Under the pieces are notes generated by a model. That model worked only from the letters and a program-made list of their open reading frames with translations. It was not told the DNA's origin and searched no databases. Source: Pirellulaceae bacterium (GTDB taxonomy: Bacteria > Planctomycetota > Planctomycetia > Pirellulales > Pirellulaceae). From it: a stretch of DNA of 6,376 nt. Positions 1 to 3,464 of the stretch are shown here, in pieces. The stretch's first letter is position 1. Each line of letters opens with the position of its first letter. Made by a program: the position numbers and the translations under genes. The stretch lies in NCBI GenBank assembly GCA_030744095.1, contig JASLRF010000476.1, forward strand, positions 1 to 6,376. Direction: 5' to 3'.

Positions 1-156
1 GAAAGCAACGTGATGAAAAGACGAATGGCCGGATGGAGCGTCGACTTCTTGATCCAAATCCTTACTGGACAATACACTTAGTGTGCGCTGGCCCTGGATC
101 CCGACCTGAGAACGTTACGTTGCCCAGTCACTGCCTAAGTATGCCGCGCCGCTACC

Positions 157-1155
157 ATGCCAGCCAATCTCACGATTCAGTATCGCAAGGCAGAAGAGGC
201 CTATCGCTGCGCAACAACGCCAACGGAAGAACTGCGTTGTCTGCAAGTGATGCTGCGCGAGATGCCCAAACACAAGGGCACCGACAAGCTGCAGGCCGAC
301 TTGAAACAGAAGATCAGCAAACTCAGAAAGGAACTCGAACAACACCGCGCCACTGGCAAGTCACATGGCTCGGGTATGCGGATACCGCGCCAAGGTGCAG
401 GGCGAGCTGTTTTGATTGGCGGCCCAAATGCGGGAAAGAGCCAACTCGTGCGGACCCTCACACCCGCCACGCCTGAAGTTGCTCTCTATCCATTCACCAC
501 ACACCAACCTGCTCCCGCGATGATGCCGTGGCTGGATATCATGATCCAGTTAATCGACACCCCACCAATTACCAAGGATGTCTTTGCCCCTGTGACGCAG
601 GGACTCATTCGTGGTGCCGATGTCGTACTATTGTTGATCGACTTGGGATCCGATGAGGGAATCGATCAGGTTCAGGAATTGCTTGACAAGCTGAGTTCGA
701 CGAAGACGCGGCTGGCTCGGGAGTCATCATTGGATGCCAACGACGTTGGTCTCTCGTACACAAGTACTATCGCCGTTCCAAACAAAATGGACGCATCTGG
801 CGCGAGGGACCGACTGGCGCTGGTGCATGAGTTCTGTCCACTGGAATTTGAAGAAATTCCAATTTCCGCGCAGGAGGGTATGGGGACACAGGAATTGGGC
901 GAAAGGATCTTTGAAGCACTGGACGTAGTCCGGGTGTATACGAAAATGCCCAATCAGAAAGATCCTGACTACGAAAAACCGTATACCGTGAGGCGGGGAA
1001 CTCCGCTGATCGAGGTTGCTGCATTGATCCACCAGGATCTTGTGGAGAGTTTCAAGTTCGCACGTGTCTGGGGAAGCGCGGTTCATCCGGGAACACGAGT
1101 CAAACCAGACTATGTGGTACAAGACCAGGACGTCGTGGAAATCCATGTCGGCTAA
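157..1155 (+). CDS. TGS-domain GTPase, Obg/DRG-like
   Basis: A 332-residue P-loop GTPase with a C-terminal TGS domain. Residues 1-75 form a charged helical region (PKHKGTDKLQADLKQKISKL is typical), probably coiled coil. The G domain follows: G1 GGPNAGKS at 88-95, G2 threonines in YPFTT at 114-115, G3 DTPP at 134-137, G4 NKMD at 209-212 and G5 SAQ at 237-239. Residues 258-332 are a TGS domain with the DRG-like signatures VRVYTK, IHQDL (291-295) and FKFARVWGS (299-307), ending in DVVEIHVG. Obg/DRG proteins are cytosolic GTPases linked to ribosomes and RNA; that role here is inferred from family. G3 is unusual: the invariant glycine of DxxG is proline. ATG 157 is the first start after an in-frame stop at 136, and no Shine-Dalgarno site precedes it. 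A 100-base spacer separates it from polX, so co-transcription is possible but not shown. Family assignment is firm; the exact subfamily is not. Confidence 0.93.
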   Translation: MPANLTIQYRKAEEAYRCATTPTEELRCLQVMLREMPKHKGTDKLQADLKQKISKLRKELEQHRATGKSHGSGMRIPRQGAGRAVLIGGPNAGKSQLVRTLTPATPEVALYPFTTHQPAPAMMPWLDIMIQLIDTPPITKDVFAPVTQGLIRGADVVLLLIDLGSDEGIDQVQELLDKLSSTKTRLARESSLDANDVGLSYTSTIAVPNKMDASGARDRLALVHEFCPLEFEEIPISAQEGMGTQELGERIFEALDVVRVYTKMPNQKDPDYEKPYTVRRGTPLIEVAALIHQDLVESFKFARVWGSAVHPGTRVKPDYVVQDQDVVEIHVG

Positions 1156-1255
1156 GCAATGGTCGCAAGCAATGTCAGATTCCGTAGGTCCCCATTGTCA
1201 GGTGTGACTTCATCGATCGCCCCCACCAATCACATTTTTCCAAACTCCGCACACC

Positions 1256-2992
1256 ATGACCAACGACCGTATCGCTGACACGTTTGACCAGATCGCAGAT
1301 CTGCTCGAATTTCAAAACGCAAATCCATTTCGCATTCGTGCGTACCGCAACGGTGCCCGCATCATTCGCGATCTACCCGAACGCCTGTCCGCGATTGTGG
1401 AAGACGACCAACGCCAATTGACGGACCTGGATGGAATCGGCAAGGACCTGGCAGAAAAGATCGCCACACTGATCTCGACGGGAGAACTAGCGCAACTGAA
1501 CGAACTGCTTGAGCAAGTGCCTGCCACCGTGCTGGCCATCATGCGCGTGCCTGGGCTCGGCCCAAGAAAGGCCGCGGTGCTATTTAACGAACTCGGCATC
1601 CAAGATCTCGACCAACTCAGAGAAGCGTGTCTGGCAGGCAACGTTCGCGAACTCAAGGGCTTTGCGGCGAAGACCGAACAGACAATCTTGAAAGGTATCG
1701 AAATTGCTGCCGCCGCGAATGAACGGATTCTCTGGGCGGACGCGGATCGGATCGCTCAGGAAGTACTCGGGCACCTGAGGGCCTGCAAAAGCATCGAAAA
1801 GATGGAACTGGCCGGCAGCTATCGCCGCGGTCGAGAAACCGTCGGAGATCTTGACGTCTTGGTTGTCTCGCAAGATGCGGAGGAGATTATGGATCGGTTT
1901 TCCAACCTGCCCGATCTGGTCAGTGTCACAGGTCGGGGCGAGACCAAGATGTCCATTCGCATTCACACTGGATTTCAGATCGACTTGCGGGTGGTTGCCG
2001 CCGAATCGTTCGGTACCGCCCTTCAGTATTTTACCGGCTCCAAGGACCACAATGTCGCCCTCCGCAGCATGGCCCGGCAACGCGGTTTAAAAATTAACGA
2101 ATATGGAGTCTTCCAAATCGACGGAGACGAGGAGACCTACCTTGCAGGAGCAAGCGAGACCGACGTTTATGCCACGTTGGATCTACCGTGTTTTGCACCG
2201 GAACTACGTGAAGCACGCGAAGAGTTCTCTTGGGCGGAAGAGGAGAAGCTGCCCGCATTGATCGAGGTGAAGGACATTCGCGGCGATCTTCATATGCATA
2301 CGACAGCTACTGATGGGAAGGCGTCGTTGCAAGAGATGATCGAAGCGGCCAAGCAGAATGGCCTACAATACATCGCCATCACCGATCACTCTCAACGCGT
2401 CACGATGGCGCGAGGCCTCGATCCCAAACGCGTACGCCGGCAGTGGCAGGAGGTTGACCAAATCAATGCGACTTTGGGTGACGACTTTACCGTCTTGAAA
2501 GGGATCGAATGCGACATCCTGGAAAAAGGTGGAATGGATTTGCCAAACGATGTGCTGGCCGAAGCAGATTGGGTCCTGGCGAGCGTCCATTACGGGCAGA
2601 ATCAGCCACGCAACCAGATTAACGATCGGATTCTGGGTGCATTGGAGAACCCGCACGTCACAGCCATTGCGCATCCAACGGGACGGTTGATCAATCGACG
2701 CGAAGCGTATGACGTTGATCTGGATCTGGTCATGTCCACGGCAAGATCGCAGCGAAAGATGCTCGAGCTTAACGCGAACCCACAGCGGTTGGATTTGAAC
2801 GATGTGTACTGCGCGGCCGCCAAGCGTCATGGGATTCCAATCGTCATCTCGACCGACGCACACAGCATCGACGGGCTAGACTGCCTGCGGTACGGTGTCC
2901 TGCAGGCCCGCCGAGCTGGTCTCACCAAACAAGACGTGGCCAACACACGGACCTGTCAGCAATTGAAGGAGCTGATTGGCGACAAGCGATAG
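1256..2992 (+). CDS. polX: DNA polymerase/3'-5' exonuclease PolX
   Basis: A 578-residue family X DNA polymerase with a PHP domain, the usual length and order for bacterial PolX. Residues 1-90 are the 8-kDa-like N-terminal domain with a helix-hairpin-helix (LDGIG, 58-62). A second hairpin, VPGLGPRK, lies at 98-105. The polymerase palm carries GSYRRGRETVGDLDVLV from 187, with catalytic aspartates D198 and D200 and the third, D243, in FQIDLRVV. YFTGSKDHN then marks the thumb. The PHP domain starts near 340 and keeps its metal-ligand motifs: DLHMH (H346, H348), TDH (D377, H378), E418 in GIECD, SVHYG (H445), AHPTGR (H473) and TDAH (D534, H536). All catalytic residues I can identify are present, so both activities are expected. 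Known bacterial PolX enzymes fill short gaps in base-excision repair and use Mn-dependent PHP 3'-5' exonuclease activity; that function is inferred here. ATG 1256 is the first start after an in-frame stop at 1205 and lacks a purine-rich leader. Confidence 0.97.
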   Translation: MTNDRIADTFDQIADLLEFQNANPFRIRAYRNGARIIRDLPERLSAIVEDDQRQLTDLDGIGKDLAEKIATLISTGELAQLNELLEQVPATVLAIMRVPGLGPRKAAVLFNELGIQDLDQLREACLAGNVRELKGFAAKTEQTILKGIEIAAAANERILWADADRIAQEVLGHLRACKSIEKMELAGSYRRGRETVGDLDVLVVSQDAEEIMDRFSNLPDLVSVTGRGETKMSIRIHTGFQIDLRVVAAESFGTALQYFTGSKDHNVALRSMARQRGLKINEYGVFQIDGDEETYLAGASETDVYATLDLPCFAPELREAREEFSWAEEEKLPALIEVKDIRGDLHMHTTATDGKASLQEMIEAAKQNGLQYIAITDHSQRVTMARGLDPKRVRRQWQEVDQINATLGDDFTVLKGIECDILEKGGMDLPNDVLAEADWVLASVHYGQNQPRNQINDRILGALENPHVTAIAHPTGRLINRREAYDVDLDLVMSTARSQRKMLELNANPQRLDLNDVYCAAAKRHGIPIVISTDAHSIDGLDCLRYGVLQARRAGLTKQDVANTRTCQQLKELIGDKR

Positions 2993-3080
2993 ATAGTCAA
3001 TGCAACACACCGCTTGACTCTCGTGACGGCTGCCCGAAATGCACTGTGGCCGGCACGCCCCAAGATCGCGACTGAGTGCC

Positions 3081-3095
3081 GCCAGCACTGCTGGC
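3081..3095 (+). terminator. Possible weak hairpin terminator after polX
   Basis: The sequence GCCAGCACTGCTGGC folds into a perfect 6-bp stem (GCCAGC/GCTGGC) with an ACT loop, 89 bases past the polX stop codon. No U-run follows directly; the first T-rich stretch (TTTCTGTTTT) starts about 20 bases later. It is therefore not a canonical intrinsic terminator and could equally be a chance palindrome. It is the only stem of this quality I noticed near the 3' end of polX. Confidence 0.25.
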
Positions 3096-3161
3096 AAGGC
3101 TGCTGCAAGTCTGCATTTCTGTTTTACGATTTTCGAATTTCCACACCTTTGCGCACTTTTG

Positions 3162-3231
3162 CCCCTCCTGTCCGCCTCCCCCTCTCCCCGTCTCCCGTCT
3201 CCTCGCCTCCCCATCTCCCCCTCTCCCCCTC
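3162..3231. repeat. Polypyrimidine/polypurine low-complexity tract with G-quadruplex potential
   Basis: About 70 bases that are nearly all C and T on the plus strand, interrupted by a few G and one A. There are seven C-runs of three or more (3162-3165, 3178-3182, 3186-3189, 3194-3196, 3209-3212, 3217-3221, 3225-3229), most separated by TCT or a close variant. CCCCCTCTCCCC occurs twice, 39 bases apart. On the minus strand this gives repeated GGGGGAGA-type units able to form two adjacent G-quadruplexes, or a triplex. Similar GGGGAGAT-like intergenic tracts are, as I recall, common in Rhodopirellula-type planctomycetes and have often produced spurious Gly/Arg/Asp-rich small ORF calls; such minus-strand ORFs here should not be annotated. 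Confidence 0.8.
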
Positions 3232-3340
3232 GCGGCCACAGGCACTGATCTTGTCTGTGTTGGTGAATTCCTTTACCGTTCGCCGATCGATTTTCCAGAC
3301 TTAGTCCAAATCCCGTCCAGAAAAGTCGACGTGACTGCAT

Positions 3341-3420
3341 CGAGCATCACCCTAGTTCAATTCCCGCACCGCCGCTGAAACCCGTGAACGAGCATGAACC
3401 CAGGATCGAATCCCCACTCC
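3341..3420. repeat. Pair of imperfect direct repeats upstream of the E1-E2 fusion gene
   Basis: Two roughly 30-base units begin with the identical heptamer CGAGCAT at 3341 and 3389, a period of 48 bases. After the heptamer they stay alignable with small gaps: CACCCTAGTTCAATTCCCGC against GAACCCAGGATCGAATCCCC. The second unit overlaps a possible GTG-initiated N-terminal extension of the downstream gene. The units could be operator half-sites, a decayed duplication or chance. The T-loop-like words (TTCAATTCC, TCGAATCC) do not belong to foldable tRNAs. Confidence 0.4.
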
Positions 3421-3437
3421 GGGGGCTCTCTATTCAA

Positions 3438-3460
3438 TCCGATCTCAATTCAGATCTGGA
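3438..3460 (+). promoter_or_regulatory. Small hairpin abutting the E1-E2 start codon
   Basis: TCC-GATCT, a CAATTC loop, then AGATC-T-GGA form an 8-bp stem with one bulged T, ending four bases before ATG 3465. The 3' arm contains the only purine-rich word close to the start (GGA, 3458-3460), so folding would hide it from the ribosome. If translation instead begins at the upstream GTG 3384, this sequence is simply coding. Any regulatory role is inference. Confidence 0.25.
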
Positions 3461-3464
3461 TCAT

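Larger units (their letters stand above)
2993..3464. other. Intergenic region between polX and the E1-E2 fusion gene
   Basis: This 472-base stretch has no gene I can support. Several open frames cross it on both strands, but they are low-complexity translations of the CT-rich tract (Pro/Ser/Leu on plus, Gly/Arg/Glu on minus) and show no domain. In order it holds a short hairpin (3081-3095), an AT-richer patch (about 3118-3150), the polypyrimidine tract (3162-3231), an imperfect inverted repeat (3291-3300 with 3315-3324), two imperfect direct repeats (3341-3370 and 3389-3420) and a hairpin next to the following ATG. The promoter of the downstream gene presumably lies here, but I could not pick out a convincing -35/-10 pair. 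Confidence 0.75.

Noticed and set aside
49..78. Sigma-70-like promoter TTGATC - 18 bases - TACACT upstream of the GTPase gene
   Set aside because: Each box matches the consensus at only 4 of 6 positions; this is not distinguishable from chance, and planctomycete promoter consensus is uncertain.
1..81. Possible 3' tail of an upstream gene (26 codons then TAG at 79-81)
   Set aside because: The frame is open to the left edge, but the residues match nothing I recognise, and an open stretch of 26 codons is expected by chance.
33..476. A 147-codon plus-strand frame starting at 33
   Set aside because: It overlaps the GTPase N-terminal half in another frame, and its translation is low-similarity, Arg/Thr/Gln-rich sequence without a domain.
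3291..3324. Imperfect inverted repeat TTTTCCAGAC ... GTCCAGAAAA
   Set aside because: It matches at only 8 of 10 positions with a 14-base gap and no supporting context; kept as a note, not called as an operator.
2876..3340. Minus-strand Gly/Arg/Glu-rich reading frames and plus-strand Pro/Ser-rich frames over the intergenic gap
   Set aside because: Their composition is just the translated CT-rich tract; one overlaps the polX 3' end, and none shows a domain or a credible start.
3341..3430. tRNA-like words (TTCAATTCC and GGATCGAATCC) suggesting tRNA 3' ends
   Set aside because: The flanking bases do not form a 5-bp T stem in either case, and no D arm, anticodon arm or acceptor pairing can be drawn on either strand.
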